The notes: generated by a model from the letters alone, not told the origin. Positions 36,646 to 45,221 are shown, counted from the stretch's first letter. The stretch is DNA of 64,000 bases from Halotia branconii CENA392 (GCF_029953635.1 NZ_CP124544.1:1-64000), one strand, 5' to 3'. A program made the numbers and translations.

Positions 36646-37455
36646 TTATTGACAAATCACTTGAACTATTTCGGGCAACCATCTCAGCTGAAACACAGTC
36701 TGGTTTGACCCCCGTGCAACAGCTGACACCATGCGCCCCCACTGCTTACCTGATTCTGTAGGGCGATACGGCAGTTTGCGATCATCAGTTTTGTACTGAA
36801 GTCCGGCGTTAATCAACCACCTGTTAACCGCGATCGCACTTTTCCCTATCGCTTCCCCAATTTGTGTCGGGTTGAGATAAGCATCATCGGAGGGGTCAGT
36901 GCAAGCGATCGCCGTTTTGAGTTCATCAGCAGCAGGTTTAAGGGCAGGATTAACAGATGTAGCGGCGTTGACTGCTAACTGTGCGGTGAGGGATTTTTCT
37001 AGCCCTGCAAATTCTCCTACCAGCAGGGCTAACTGTGCGGCTTCGTGGGATGGGGCTAAGGCTTTGGACGTGTCCTGTGGTTCTTGTATTGGCTGTTGCT
37101 CTACTTGAGTTGACAGCATCACCTTTAACAGTGTTCTGTTTGCCCAAATGCGAAAGGGAATAGATACCCACCGTGCTAAATCGATAGCTATTTCTAAATG
37201 TGTCCAAGTAGCTTGTTCATTTCCATGCCCTTTCACTTCTATTACCAATAACGATATGGGAATCCCCATATCGTTCTCAAGAGCTTGCAGATACTCCTTT
37301 GTGGATTTCAGGCGTGTGTAATCGGCTAATAACTTCCCGTTGGCTCTAGCCATCTGAGATGCATTAACATACCCCTTGGGTATCGTATATTTGCCTATTT
37401 GCCCATCCTGGAGCATTTGATTGATTTCTGAATCCCGCCAAAAGTGTGTCAGCAT
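36646..37455 (-). CDS. KilA-N domain protein
   Basis: The product has 269 aa from the ATG at 37455; a TTG at 37494 is an alternative. The KilA-N DNA-binding domain (about 20-115) is seen as GYVNASQMARANGKLLADYT, then VIEVKGHGNEQATWTHLEIA and IDLARWVS. The C-terminus has a second HTH-like part (PTQIGEAIGKSAIAVNRWLI). KilA-N proteins are typical of phages. It is divergent from the XRE gene at 37599, as in a genetic switch, and starts the leftward run. Confidence 0.88.
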   Translation of the reverse strand: MLTHFWRDSEINQMLQDGQIGKYTIPKGYVNASQMARANGKLLADYTRLKSTKEYLQALENDMGIPISLLVIEVKGHGNEQATWTHLEIAIDLARWVSIPFRIWANRTLLKVMLSTQVEQQPIQEPQDTSKALAPSHEAAQLALLVGEFAGLEKSLTAQLAVNAATSVNPALKPAADELKTAIACTDPSDDAYLNPTQIGEAIGKSAIAVNRWLINAGLQYKTDDRKLPYRPTESGKQWGRMVSAVARGSNQTVFQLRWLPEIVQVICQ

Positions 37456-37598
37456 TATAAATAAGCTCACTTTATTGTGACTAAATCTAATCAAGTTGAG
37501 CAGAGCGATCGCGTTGCTTCCCGGCGGGCGATCGCTTTTAATGTGCCTTGGTGTAGCCTTATGGTTGACACCAGTATCTTAATACAACTACTATTATC

Positions 37599-37937
37599 AT
37601 GTCAACTGGTCAGCGTAATACTGGAAAAATTAGAATAAAGATGAATGTTCAAGTAGATGTTACACCAATAGCTGCTTTTAAGTGGCACGAAGAAAATGCT
37701 CAAAAACTGAGAAAGCTTAGAGATGATGCTGGGCTAAGTAGAAAAGCGCTATCAGAAGCTGTAGGCGTGTCTGTCGCTTACATTCAACAGTTAGAATCAC
37801 CTCATTTATTTATAAATAAACCAAAAAAGCCAAAAGAAATGACTGTTAGTGCTGAAGTTCTAGAAAAACTTTGTGCCGTTTTGAACGGAAAAATAACTTC
37901 ATTAATTTGGGATATAGACTGTATATCTGATTCATAA
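37599..37937 (+). CDS. XRE-family helix-turn-helix regulator
   Basis: The product has 112 aa. HTH: LRDDAGLSRKALSEAVGVSV followed by YIQQLE. The start at 37599 has no clear ribosome-binding site; TTGACA at 37565 could be a -35 box, but no well-spaced -10 is seen. It is divergent from KilA-N and could govern both runs. Confidence 0.82.
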   Translation: MSTGQRNTGKIRIKMNVQVDVTPIAAFKWHEENAQKLRKLRDDAGLSRKALSEAVGVSVAYIQQLESPHLFINKPKKPKEMTVSAEVLEKLCAVLNGKITSLIWDIDCISDS

Positions 37938-37964
37938 ATTACTGCGCTTACCCACAAAAAGCGC

Positions 37965-37993
37965 TTGACATTTACTGGTATGCGTAATAATAT
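37965..37993 (+). promoter_or_regulatory. sigma-70-type promoter
   Basis: TTGACA (37965-37970), a 17-bp spacer, then TAATAT (37988-37993). A transcript would start near 38000, at the beginning of the structured region and far from any ATG. Confidence 0.55.
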
Positions 37994-37999
37994 ATTAAT

Positions 38000-38253
38000 C
38001 ATAAGGGAGGAAACAAGCGCCAGCCTCCCAGAAAAATATAGAGGCGCTTCAATACTGAACCTTGAAAGAAACGGAACAGAAGCAAAACCCCCCAGGTAGT
38101 GAGAGTAGTGGATAGTCAAAGCTGCTAACGCGAGGTAAGGGGTAGAGTGGTTCTTAATAAAAAGTTCCCGCAGAAGTACGACAGTCGCTTTTAACGCCAA
38201 TTAGCACTGACTGTCGCCTGATCCCTAAGATACGCTGCTGCGGGAAGCTCCGG
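38000..38253 (+). ncRNA. candidate structured non-coding RNA
   Basis: No plausible ORF follows the promoter at 37965. The region holds GGGAGG (38005-38010) with CCTCCC (38024-38029), and AAGCGCC (38015-38021) with GGCGCTT (38043-38049). These stems cross and would give a pseudoknot or a switch. A long-range stem TTCCCGCAG/CTGCGGGAA (about 38163-38253) encloses GACAGTC/GACTGTC. It could be an element-encoded regulatory RNA or a leader. No match to a known RNA family comes to mind. Confidence 0.4.
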
Positions 38254-38269
38254 TCACTGGCTAGGAGTA

Positions 38270-38284
38270 AGAGAAGCTGCGCTT
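38270..38284 (+). repeat. AAGCTGCGCTTA motif, copy 1
   Basis: AGAGAAGCTGCGCTT followed by GATTGAAAAGTGTTT. The related copies are at 38795 and 44108. Confidence 0.5.
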
Positions 38285-38394
38285 AGATGATTGAAAAGTG
38301 TTTGGCTGCACAACGTTATCGCGTTTGTGGCGTTTCTATCACTGGAATTAAGGGCTACGCCCAAGTTCGATGAGAATGTATTGGAATCAGACAA

Positions 38395-38751
38395 ATGAAT
38401 TTAAAAATCGTGACTTTTGCTTCACTGCTATTGGTTGCTAATCTTTCAGCAGCAAATGCACAGAAAACAAGAATCGCTTATGAGATGACTGCTACTTCTT
38501 GTAATCAAAAAATGCTTGATGAAGTCAGAAAAAATAGTGCGCCTGACAATAATCGTTTGGCAAGCGAAGTTATCAAGAGTGTACCTCAACATAGTACGAT
38601 CCGGTTAAATTCCAATGAACGATACATCTGCGGTTATACTTGGGTTTCTATAGTCACAGGCGAGAAAGTAGCGCGTATTGATAAAACTCAGTCTCGCAAT
38701 GCATATAGGGCTTTTCGTGTGATTACTATTCCTATTAAAAACCAGAACTAA
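38395..38751 (+). CDS. secreted hypothetical protein, 118 aa
   Basis: A signal peptide (about 1-22, LLLVANLSAANAQ) and a mature domain with two Cys (TATSCNQKM and ERYICGYTW) that could form a disulfide. No known family. It lies alone between repeat copies 1 and 2, on an otherwise mostly cytoplasmic element. Confidence 0.65.
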   Translation: MNLKIVTFASLLLVANLSAANAQKTRIAYEMTATSCNQKMLDEVRKNSAPDNNRLASEVIKSVPQHSTIRLNSNERYICGYTWVSIVTGEKVARIDKTQSRNAYRAFRVITIPIKNQN

Positions 38752-38794
38752 TCACGGAAAGTTCAAGTTCGTGCAGCGTAGTTTATCCAAATCT

Positions 38795-38813
38795 AAGAAA
38801 AGCTGCGCTTAAA
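38795..38813 (+). repeat. AAGCTGCGCTTA motif, copy 2
   Basis: AAGAAAAGCTGCGCTTAAA followed by TTCTTTGAGAGTGTT; same motif as at 38270 and 44108. Confidence 0.5.
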
Positions 38814-38859
38814 TTCTTTGAGAGTGTTGTGGTCAACCACAACCATGTCCAAATCAAAA

Positions 38860-38896
38860 GGCGATCGCCCGTCTGACAAACAATGCGATCGCCTTT
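38860..38896 (+). terminator. HIP1-containing stem-loop
   Basis: GGCGATCGC (38860-38868) pairs with GCGATCGCC (38885-38893), 16-nt loop, then TTT. It could end the secreted-protein transcript. The stem is made of two HIP1 octamers. Confidence 0.45.
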
Positions 38897-38920
38897 ATAA
38901 CCCTATTAGGTAATTGAATT

Positions 38921-41800
38921 ATGCCACAAACAGCAATAACTGTAACCCCTTGCATCAAATCAGTTGAAGAATTGGTGCGATTCGTTGCCTAGTGAAGCAC
39001 GGTAATCAGTCCGTACATAACTAAGCCAGCCTGACAGCAGATTACTGTCACTAAAGGCTGAACTCTCGGTCAGATGCAAGTGCAAGCCTTGCCATTCAGA
39101 CTCAGAATTGATTCCTTATCTGCCCACACCGAACAAGCTCGGTTCTTGTAGAGTGAAGCTGGGAACAGGGCGCAATCAGACGACCGTTGCGGGTTGACAC
39201 TGGCGCTAATAGGGAGTTCCTATGATGAAACAGAGCCTAGAAAAGCGACTTATCAACAGGCAGGGCGCAACACAAAATCCCTGACCTTGCTGGAGTTCAT
39301 TCCCGCCGAACACCAGTTCAGTAACGGCAAAGAGTCTAGGGAATCCAGCAGTCGAATTGGCTACATCTAACGGAACAATCAATCTCTCCGGGGGAACGAA
39401 TAAAAACGAGTTGTGGGTCTAGGGGCGGTCGAACCCCAAGTAGCCCAGACGAGCGGAGGAATCCCCACAATTCGGGTAGGACAGACCGTAATTGGTCTGA
39501 GGTGTTCAGAAAATACAAACTCTAGAAGAGAAAATGATTAGACACAGTGTAAAAACTAGTGAATCTTGGAGAGCTTTACCGTGGAAGAAATTCCGCCGAA
39601 ATCTTTTCCGCCTTCAAAAGCGCGTATTTAAAGCGGTTCTTGTTGGAGACAAGCGGAAAGCTAGGTCACTCCAAAAGCTTATTCTAAAATCCACCTCGGC
39701 TCGATTTCTTGCAATAAGACAAGTATCTCAGCTAAATGCTGGTAAAAAGACGGCTGGTATTGATGGTAAGAAATCCCTCTCATTTGAAGAACGCTTCAAC
39801 CTTGAAGAACTACTGAAAATGAATAGTGGAAATTGGAAGCACCAGGGTTTACGGGAAATCCCCATCCCTAAAAAGGACGGGACTACCAGAATGCTTAAAA
39901 TACCAACCATCGCGGATAGAGCTTGGCAATGCCTCGCAAAATATGCACTTGAACCAGCACACGAAGCCACTTTCCACGCTCGGAGTTATGGGTTCAGAAC
40001 CGGGCGCTCTGCTCACGATGCACAAAAACACATCTTCAATAACCTAAGCTCTCAAGCCAACGGAATAGAGAAACGAGTAATCGAACTCGATATTGAAAAA
40101 TGCTTCGACAGGATTAACCACTCAGCAATAATGGACGAACTCATCGCCCCCAAAGGCTTGAAAATCGGTATTTTCCGATGCCTCAAGGCAGGGGTAAATC
40201 CAGAATTCCCTGAACAAGGAACCCCACAGGGGGGAGTGGTCAGCCCATTACTAGCTAACATCGCACTCAACGGGATTGAGAGTATACACAGATACCACTA
40301 TAACTACAAAAAAGGAAACAGAATCACTGATAAAACCTCAAAAGAGGATATCACTGAGCCATCAATCCGATACGCGGATGACATGGTTATTATACTCCGA
40401 CCCGAAGATGATGCGACCGAGATACTTGAAAGAATCAGCGAGTTCCTCTGCAAACGCGGAATGAATGTAAGCCAAAAGAAAACCAAAGTTACCGCCGCGA
40501 CAGATGGGTTTGATTTCCTCGGCTGGCACTTTAAAGTCCAGAAAAACGGAAAGTTCAGAAGTATCCCTTCAGTGGATAACTTCAAAGCATTTCGTAAGAA
40601 AGTAAAACATATCGTCAACAACTCGAATTATGGTGCTATCACAAAGGCTGATAAATTAGCCCCGGTAGTTAGAGGCTGGAGAAATTACCATAAGTTCTGC
40701 AAGATGGACGGGTCTAGAAACTCGTTATACCACATTGAAAAAAGAGCTTACAGGGTATTTAACAAGGAAACCAAGCAAACCCGCTACTCTAGCAAGAAAT
40801 TACTAGACAAAGCATTTCCAACAGTTTCCTACTCCGAAAACAAACACATTTTTGTCAAAGGAACAAAATCCCCCTATGACGGAGATACAGCCTACTGGAG
40901 CGAACGTAACAGCAAGCTCTACGACGGCAAAACCTCTATTGCTCTCAAGAAGCAAAGCCATAAATGTACTTCCTGCGGTCTGAAATTTATCGATGAAGAA
41001 CGGATTCATCTGCATCACATCGACGGAAATCACGCCAACTGGAATAAAAACAATCTTGAAGCAATTCACGAAAGTTGCCACGATTACAAACACATGAGCA
41101 AAAGCGCAAGCTAAGAACATCGGGAGCCGAATGCACAGAAATGGGCACGTTCGGATCTAACTGAGAGGTGCGGGAGATAATACTCCCCATCGACTCAACC
41201 ATATCAGTTGAAATCAGCTTTTACGATCATGAAATTTACTGTGGTGATAAACTGATAGCCGCAATTGCATACGACGATGACCTGACGCAACCTTGGGTGG
41301 TCTTAGTAGAGGGCGTTGAGAGATTCCGCGCTAACACTTGGGCAAGATGTTATCGCTACATCAGTTGGCATCACCAAGACGGCACACTCAACGCCCCCTT
41401 ACCTTTTGGAGAAGCGGAATTAGTTACACAACATCAGCAACTCGCACTCCCACCCAAAAAATCAGAATTACCAACCACCACTGGTAATGAGGTCATGTCC
41501 CAGATTTTCACCGAATGCGAAAAATACGAGTTTGAATTACTCGACGATGGTATTTACCACCACGACCAAAAGCTTGGTGAAGTAGGCTGTACTGATAATC
41601 ACTGGTGGGTGATTCGAGCCTCGTCAATGCATCAACAGAAAGTCCCGTGTGATTCTGTGGCAGATGCGGTGTGGTCGTTGTCGATGAGTCAGTCCGTGTC
41701 TTGTGAAGATTTATTAGACCGACCTTTCGAGACGCTAACTCCTGAAGAATGGCGGAGATTGATGGAGTATGAGCCAGCGCAGAAGTTAGTAGCGGCGTAA
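38921..41800 (+). CDS. hypothetical protein split by a group II intron (about 217 aa after splicing)
   Basis: Exon 1 is 38921-38974 (MPQTAITVTPCIKSVEEL). Exon 2, from about 41201 to 41800, encodes ISVEISFYDHEIYCGDKLIA, then SWHHQDGTL and a C-terminal half with LLDDGIYHHDQKLGEVGC and RPFETLTPEEWRRLMEYE. Joining 38974 to 41201 keeps the frame. Without splicing, exon 2 could only be translated from an internal start. No named family. It heads the rightward run. Confidence 0.6.
38975..41200 (+). mobile_element. group II intron with ORF
   Basis: The 5' end GTGCGATTCGTTGCC fits the GTGYG consensus. Domain V is seen near 41122-41158 (GAGCCGAATGC and GCACGTTCGGATC). Domain VI follows (GGGAG/CTCCC stem) with a bulged A at about 41193. 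The domain IV ORF is the maturase. The 3' end is set at 41200 because it restores the host reading frame; the AY rule would instead suggest 41199. Confidence 0.85.
39534..41114 (+). CDS. ltrA: group II intron reverse transcriptase/maturase with HNH endonuclease
   Basis: The product has 526 aa. RT domain: GTPQGGVVSPLLANIALNGI, catalytic IRYADDMVI, FLGWHF. The maturase X domain is around 350-420. The C-terminal HNH domain has CTSCGLKFIDE, LHHIDGNHANWNKNNLEAIH and CHDYKH. All catalytic motifs look intact, so the intron should be able to splice and retrohome. Confidence 0.95.
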   Translation: MIRHSVKTSESWRALPWKKFRRNLFRLQKRVFKAVLVGDKRKARSLQKLILKSTSARFLAIRQVSQLNAGKKTAGIDGKKSLSFEERFNLEELLKMNSGNWKHQGLREIPIPKKDGTTRMLKIPTIADRAWQCLAKYALEPAHEATFHARSYGFRTGRSAHDAQKHIFNNLSSQANGIEKRVIELDIEKCFDRINHSAIMDELIAPKGLKIGIFRCLKAGVNPEFPEQGTPQGGVVSPLLANIALNGIESIHRYHYNYKKGNRITDKTSKEDITEPSIRYADDMVIILRPEDDATEILERISEFLCKRGMNVSQKKTKVTAATDGFDFLGWHFKVQKNGKFRSIPSVDNFKAFRKKVKHIVNNSNYGAITKADKLAPVVRGWRNYHKFCKMDGSRNSLYHIEKRAYRVFNKETKQTRYSSKKLLDKAFPTVSYSENKHIFVKGTKSPYDGDTAYWSERNSKLYDGKTSIALKKQSHKCTSCGLKFIDEERIHLHHIDGNHANWNKNNLEAIHESCHDYKHMSKSAS

Positions 41801-41809
41801 TTGTTGGTG

Positions 41810-41835
41810 AGCGCTTTTGTTGAGGCAAGAGCGCT
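41810..41835 (+). other. intergenic RNA stem-loop
   Basis: AGCGCTTTTG pairs with CAAGAGCGCT, including one T.G pair that forms only in the plus-strand RNA. It lies between the intron-split gene and the 61-aa gene. Confidence 0.5.
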
Positions 41836-41865
41836 GTTCTTCATTCATCTAAACAGGGGAAAATC

Positions 41866-42051
41866 ATGAAACTTAGCTACGACCAAGAAACGGGCGTGTT
41901 TATCGTTTCTGAATTAGGACGCATTTTAGATTCGGATTTAGATTTAACGACGCTAGGAGTGCGGTATGGTTTTATCGCTCCTCCCGTTGGTGACGAGATG
42001 ACGGACGAAGAAGCGCAAGAGATGGTTGAGGATTTCTTAAAGTGCGAGTAG
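41866..42051 (+). CDS. small hypothetical protein, 61 aa
   Basis: The ATG follows AGGGGAAAATC, a good ribosome-binding site. Starts MKLSYDQETGVFIVSELGRI and ends in a very acidic helix (MTDEEAQEMVEDFLKCE). No family is recognised. Confidence 0.65.
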   Translation: MKLSYDQETGVFIVSELGRILDSDLDLTTLGVRYGFIAPPVGDEMTDEEAQEMVEDFLKCE

Positions 42052-42106
42052 CGGATTTGATGCTACGCAGATGTGACAGCGAAAACTACAAACAGGAAGT
42101 GCAATC

Positions 42107-42484
42107 ATGGCAAATACTACTGCAAAGACTGCTGAAGAGATCGTCGCAGACTTGGAGCAGTTCACAGGCTCATCAGTCGTTTACAGACATTGGTTGGGTG
42201 TTCTACGCTACACAGAAGGTGTGAAGTACTTGGCTGAATCGACGCAATGCTACTGGCTGCTGGATGCGATTGGGTCTTATCAAGGGCAGCTTCAATCTAA
42301 TCCTGAACTGAGAGATTTTCAAATATGGCATTTGATAGTTCAGGAGAAAACTGCAACATTGATTTGTGGGGAGGACACGGATAAGGAAGTGCTACGACAA
42401 CAGATAAAGTATACCGACTTCCCGCTACCTGAAATTAAGCTTTATCTAGCACAGAAGGTGTTGATGTTGCCAAGCGAGTATTGA
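42107..42484 (+). CDS. DUF6876-like protein
   Basis: The product has 125 aa. VVYRHWLGVLRYTEGVKYLA then CYWLLDAIGSYQ and YTDFPLPEIKLYLAQ match my memory of DUF6876, a small family spread among mobile elements. Function unknown. Confidence 0.65.
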   Translation: MANTTAKTAEEIVADLEQFTGSSVVYRHWLGVLRYTEGVKYLAESTQCYWLLDAIGSYQGQLQSNPELRDFQIWHLIVQEKTATLICGEDTDKEVLRQQIKYTDFPLPEIKLYLAQKVLMLPSEY

Positions 42485-42492
42485 GGGGGAAC

Positions 42493-42512
42493 GGTGGGTT
42501 TTGAAGCCCACC
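42493..42512 (+). other. intergenic RNA stem-loop
   Basis: GGTGGG pairs with CCCACC, followed by TTTC. It lies 9 bp after the DUF6876-like stop codon. Confidence 0.45.
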
Positions 42513-42548
42513 TTTCAATCTGGATATTTATCTTTATTGAGGTAAAAA

Positions 42549-42764
42549 ATGAATGAGTTGAGTTTAGAAAAAGCCTTAGTAGCAGATAATCAAACGTCTG
42601 TGAGTGTGCATGAAAACTTGGATCAAATTTTCGGGATGCTAGTAGATTTTAAAGAACGAAATCCCCAAACTTTCAAGTTCCTGTGCGATAACAGCGGGGA
42701 TTTAACGCTTGGAGATGCGATTCAAGCATTAGCGCAAACATTGGATGTATTGGAAGAGGAATAA
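42549..42764 (+). CDS. small acidic hypothetical protein, 71 aa
   Basis: Acidic, helical; contains VHENLDQIFGMLVDFKERNP and ends TLDVLEEE. It ends 2 bp before the next ATG, so the two are probably translationally linked. Unknown family. Confidence 0.6.
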   Translation: MNELSLEKALVADNQTSVSVHENLDQIFGMLVDFKERNPQTFKFLCDNSGDLTLGDAIQALAQTLDVLEEE

Positions 42765-42766
42765 TT

Positions 42767-43183
42767 ATGCAACCAACAATTACATTTCCACACGGCTACG
42801 GACGAACAAAGTACAACATTGGGCAACGGACGAAACAGGGTAAAATCATCGGCATTGAGTATTATCCTCTTGAGAGTTTGCTAGCTGGAAGTTGTAGTTA
42901 CGGCTATCGCTACAAAGTGATGACTTCTGATACTAATAATGAAGTTAAGATGCTCGAAGAAAATCAAATTGTACCACTTTCGCCTCAAGAGTTGGAGGCA
43001 GAAATTTTATCAGAAGTTGATTGGTATCTGCTTCAACTTGTACTGCTGCAACAAGAATTGGGAGCAGACTTAAAGATTAACACGCCGTTTGGTAAAGTTC
43101 ATCCACCAATCTCAACTACAAAGCGCACGAGTGATAGTGCGTCAAGATTATCGGAGCCAATTAAAGAGAAAGTGGCAGCTTGA
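42767..43183 (+). CDS. hypothetical protein, 138 aa
   Basis: The N-terminal half looks like a small beta-barrel (FPHGYGRTKYNIGQRTKQGK, then SYGYRYKVM). The C-terminus is helical with a Thr/Ser-rich tail. No known family. It is coupled to the 71-aa gene. Confidence 0.6.
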   Translation: MQPTITFPHGYGRTKYNIGQRTKQGKIIGIEYYPLESLLAGSCSYGYRYKVMTSDTNNEVKMLEENQIVPLSPQELEAEILSEVDWYLLQLVLLQQELGADLKINTPFGKVHPPISTTKRTSDSASRLSEPIKEKVAA

Positions 43184-43197
43184 TATCGGATTAAAAA

Positions 43198-43237
43198 CTG
43201 GAGCTAACTGGTAATTTCACAAAACAGTTAGCTCCAG
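43198..43237. terminator. perfect 13-bp stem-loop
   Basis: CTGGAGCTAACTG pairs perfectly with CAGTTAGCTCCAG across a 14-nt loop. The strongest T tract is on the minus side (TTTTT), so as a terminator it would act leftward; it may also be an mRNA hairpin in the rightward run. Confidence 0.6.
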
Positions 43238-43280
43238 AAAATCGATTCGATACTAACAACAATTATGGCACAATAAAGCA

Positions 43281-43571
43281 ATGAGCAACCAACAACATCA
43301 AGCAGCTTGGGATGCATTGATGTCCCTCAACAAAAGGCATTATATAGCTACAGGTTTTTATGCTTTGGGTGATGCATTTCTAATTAGCGGAAAAGACCCA
43401 CAATACAAAAATAAGATTGTGCTTGTGGAACATTGTGGCAAGCTTCAAATTAATCATTGGGACTGGACGACTGATAAATCCCAATGTCGTCAGCCAACAA
43501 TCACAACCAATGGCGACGATAATAATGGCAATTTGAAGCGTAAAGCTCCATCGCTGAAAGTGTACAGCTAA
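43281..43571 (+). CDS. hypothetical protein, 96 aa
   Basis: MSNQQHQAAWDALMSLNKRH then GDAFLISGKDPQYKNKIVLV. A small folded core with an Asn/Asp-rich, basic tail. No family is recognised. Confidence 0.55.
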   Translation: MSNQQHQAAWDALMSLNKRHYIATGFYALGDAFLISGKDPQYKNKIVLVEHCGKLQINHWDWTTDKSQCRQPTITTNGDDNNGNLKRKAPSLKVYS

Positions 43572-43620
43572 TTCCAGAATAGCTACGCCAAACTGCATTG
43601 AAATAATCAAGGATAAGCAG

Positions 43621-43890
43621 ATGAAACTAAGTCCTGTATACGATCCTAAATCGCTTAGTTCATCAAAAGTATATCGAATTGATGGAGCTTTTTATCAATA
43701 CCTGCGCCAATCAGGTAGTAGCGCTCATCCGCAATATGTATTCGGATACTTACCTGCACCAGGGCATAAAACTAAATCTGATTTATTGCTGAATCGGAAT
43801 AAATTGATAAGCCGTTGTGAAGAAGTAGTAGGAATGGCTTGCAATACTACTGAGGCGAAAGAAAGCTCCGAGCAACTTCAATTATTTTAA
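43621..43890 (+). CDS. hypothetical protein, 89 aa
   Basis: Starts MKLSPVYDPKSLSSSKVYRI, has GYLPAPGHKTKSDLLLNRNK, and ends in a QLQLF-like motif. ATAAGCAG precedes the start, a weak ribosome-binding site. Unknown function. Confidence 0.55.
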   Translation: MKLSPVYDPKSLSSSKVYRIDGAFYQYLRQSGSSAHPQYVFGYLPAPGHKTKSDLLLNRNKLISRCEEVVGMACNTTEAKESSEQLQLF

Positions 43891-43894
43891 CGTC

Positions 43895-44071
43895 ATGCCG
43901 ATACATAAACCACCTGTCGTTAAAAGACCCATCAAATTGCAAAACAAGATAATCTATCGAGTAATTAGAGACATACAGCACATCAAGAATAGTTCCCAGC
44001 TTGGAAGAGCCAAAGTCAACAAGAAATCTTGCATGGTTCGCAGTCAAGGTACTTACTGGATGATTATGTAG
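43895..44071 (+). CDS. possible small basic protein, 58 aa
   Basis: The ATG is 4 bp after the previous stop. The product is strongly basic (KPPVVKRPIKLQNKIIYRVI, GRAKVNKKSC). Close spacing and composition suggest a real nucleic-acid-binding peptide, but there is no homology evidence. Confidence 0.4.
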   Translation: MPIHKPPVVKRPIKLQNKIIYRVIRDIQHIKNSSQLGRAKVNKKSCMVRSQGTYWMIM

Positions 44072-44079
44072 CTCCGAAC

Positions 44080-44125
44080 TTAAGCAGCTTTTTTTGTTTC
44101 CAAGAACAAGAAAAGCTGCGCTTAA
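44080..44125 (+). other. intergenic RNA stem-loop containing repeat copy 3
   Basis: TTAAGC plus AGCTTTTTTTGTT pairs with AACAAGAAAAGCT plus GCTTAA, with one T.G pair favouring plus-strand RNA and a small GC bulge. The right arm is repeat copy 3 (44108-44126). Confidence 0.5.
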
Positions 44126-44126
44126 A
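44108..44126 (+). repeat. AAGCTGCGCTTA motif, copy 3
   Basis: AAGAAAAGCTGCGCTTAAA followed by AGATTTGAAAATATAA, like copies at 38270 and 38795. Confidence 0.5.
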
Positions 44127-44153
44127 AGATTTGAAAATATAAGGTACTGAATC

Positions 44154-45221
44154 ATGGTACAAGCAATTGCTAACCCTGAAGCATTTCTTAAAGATGCAGT
44201 AGTCGAGCGTTACAACTTTTCAAAATTAAATAAGACTCGTATTCGTTTTAAAATCCAACTGAAGAAGACGACTAAAAGCAATGCTCCAAAGTGGACTGAT
44301 GTTTTGAAAACTGATGATGATGAACAAGAGTCCGATTTGCTGAAAGTTAAGTCATCGGAAGTTGGTTTGAAAGGCATCAAAGTATTCAAAGCTCTTGATG
44401 AAGCGGCAGGTCAATTACGTCAAGAAATTGCTTCAGTCCAAGAGTGGATGACATCGGATAGTGGCGACTGGGTTTGTCCAATTGATTTAGCTCCTTTGGT
44501 ATGGAGTGAACTGCTGAATATTCGAGATAATATTGCTCCTACCCTTCGCGCACAGTTAAAGGACGAATTTGAAAAAGGCTTGACGGATTATCAAGAAAGA
44601 ATCGACCACTTCCTTTCGCTTACTGCTTGGGAATTGTCATTAGAAAAGCAAGAGGAAGTTAAAGCCAACTTGCTTAAGGCATTCCCCACATTGCCGGAGT
44701 TAGAGGATTATTTGCAGGTGGTGATTGGTCGTCCGGTGATTATTCCTGCATTGTCCGAACAACTTGATCAGCAACAAGCCGAATGCCTTGCTCAGATAAC
44801 CCAGTTCATACAACAGTATGACCAAAACCTGGAGCAAAGGTTACGGGAATCTGCTGTTGCTGGTGGTGAACAACTAGCAGCACAATTGCTCGAAGAACTG
44901 AGCGAGTGGGAGCCAGGACGCAAGCCAGTTCAGTTTAAAAAGAAGATGGAGAAACACCTAAAGAAAGTGCGGGTGTTGCTGGCGAATGCCTCACTGGAAG
45001 CTGGTGGTAGCCTCCAGTCGATGATGAATCACTTGGATTCGATTGTGAATGACCCAGCGATTGAGTCGAAGAATTTGGGTTCATCGGGGCGTAGTCAGTT
45101 ACAGCAAAAAGTAGATTCAATTTACTCGAAGCTGTTAGACGAACAACGCAATCTACAACAGTTGGCAACCGGCGATGTGGGCTTATCAAAAGCCACAGTC
45201 AAATCGTTCAAGTTCCGTTAG
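44154..45221 (+). CDS. hypothetical helical protein, 355 aa
   Basis: Mainly helical, with long charged segments (LEQRLRESAVAGGEQLAAQL, KKMEKHLKKVRVLLANASLE). The region resembles DUF3150-type proteins of mobile elements in length and style, but I cannot confirm it. It is the largest unknown in the rightward run and lies directly upstream of the Ycf35-like gene. Confidence 0.6.
   Translation: MVQAIANPEAFLKDAVVERYNFSKLNKTRIRFKIQLKKTTKSNAPKWTDVLKTDDDEQESDLLKVKSSEVGLKGIKVFKALDEAAGQLRQEIASVQEWMTSDSGDWVCPIDLAPLVWSELLNIRDNIAPTLRAQLKDEFEKGLTDYQERIDHFLSLTAWELSLEKQEEVKANLLKAFPTLPELEDYLQVVIGRPVIIPALSEQLDQQQAECLAQITQFIQQYDQNLEQRLRESAVAGGEQLAAQLLEELSEWEPGRKPVQFKKKMEKHLKKVRVLLANASLEAGGSLQSMMNHLDSIVNDPAIESKNLGSSGRSQLQQKVDSIYSKLLDEQRNLQQLATGDVGLSKATVKSFKFR

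Noticed and set aside
37802..38200. A 132-codon minus-strand frame
   Set aside because: Overlaps the XRE gene and the structured RNA candidate; sequence has no protein character beyond chance.
38287..38373. A 28-codon ORF after the structured RNA
   Set aside because: Too short, no ribosome-binding site; cannot be supported.
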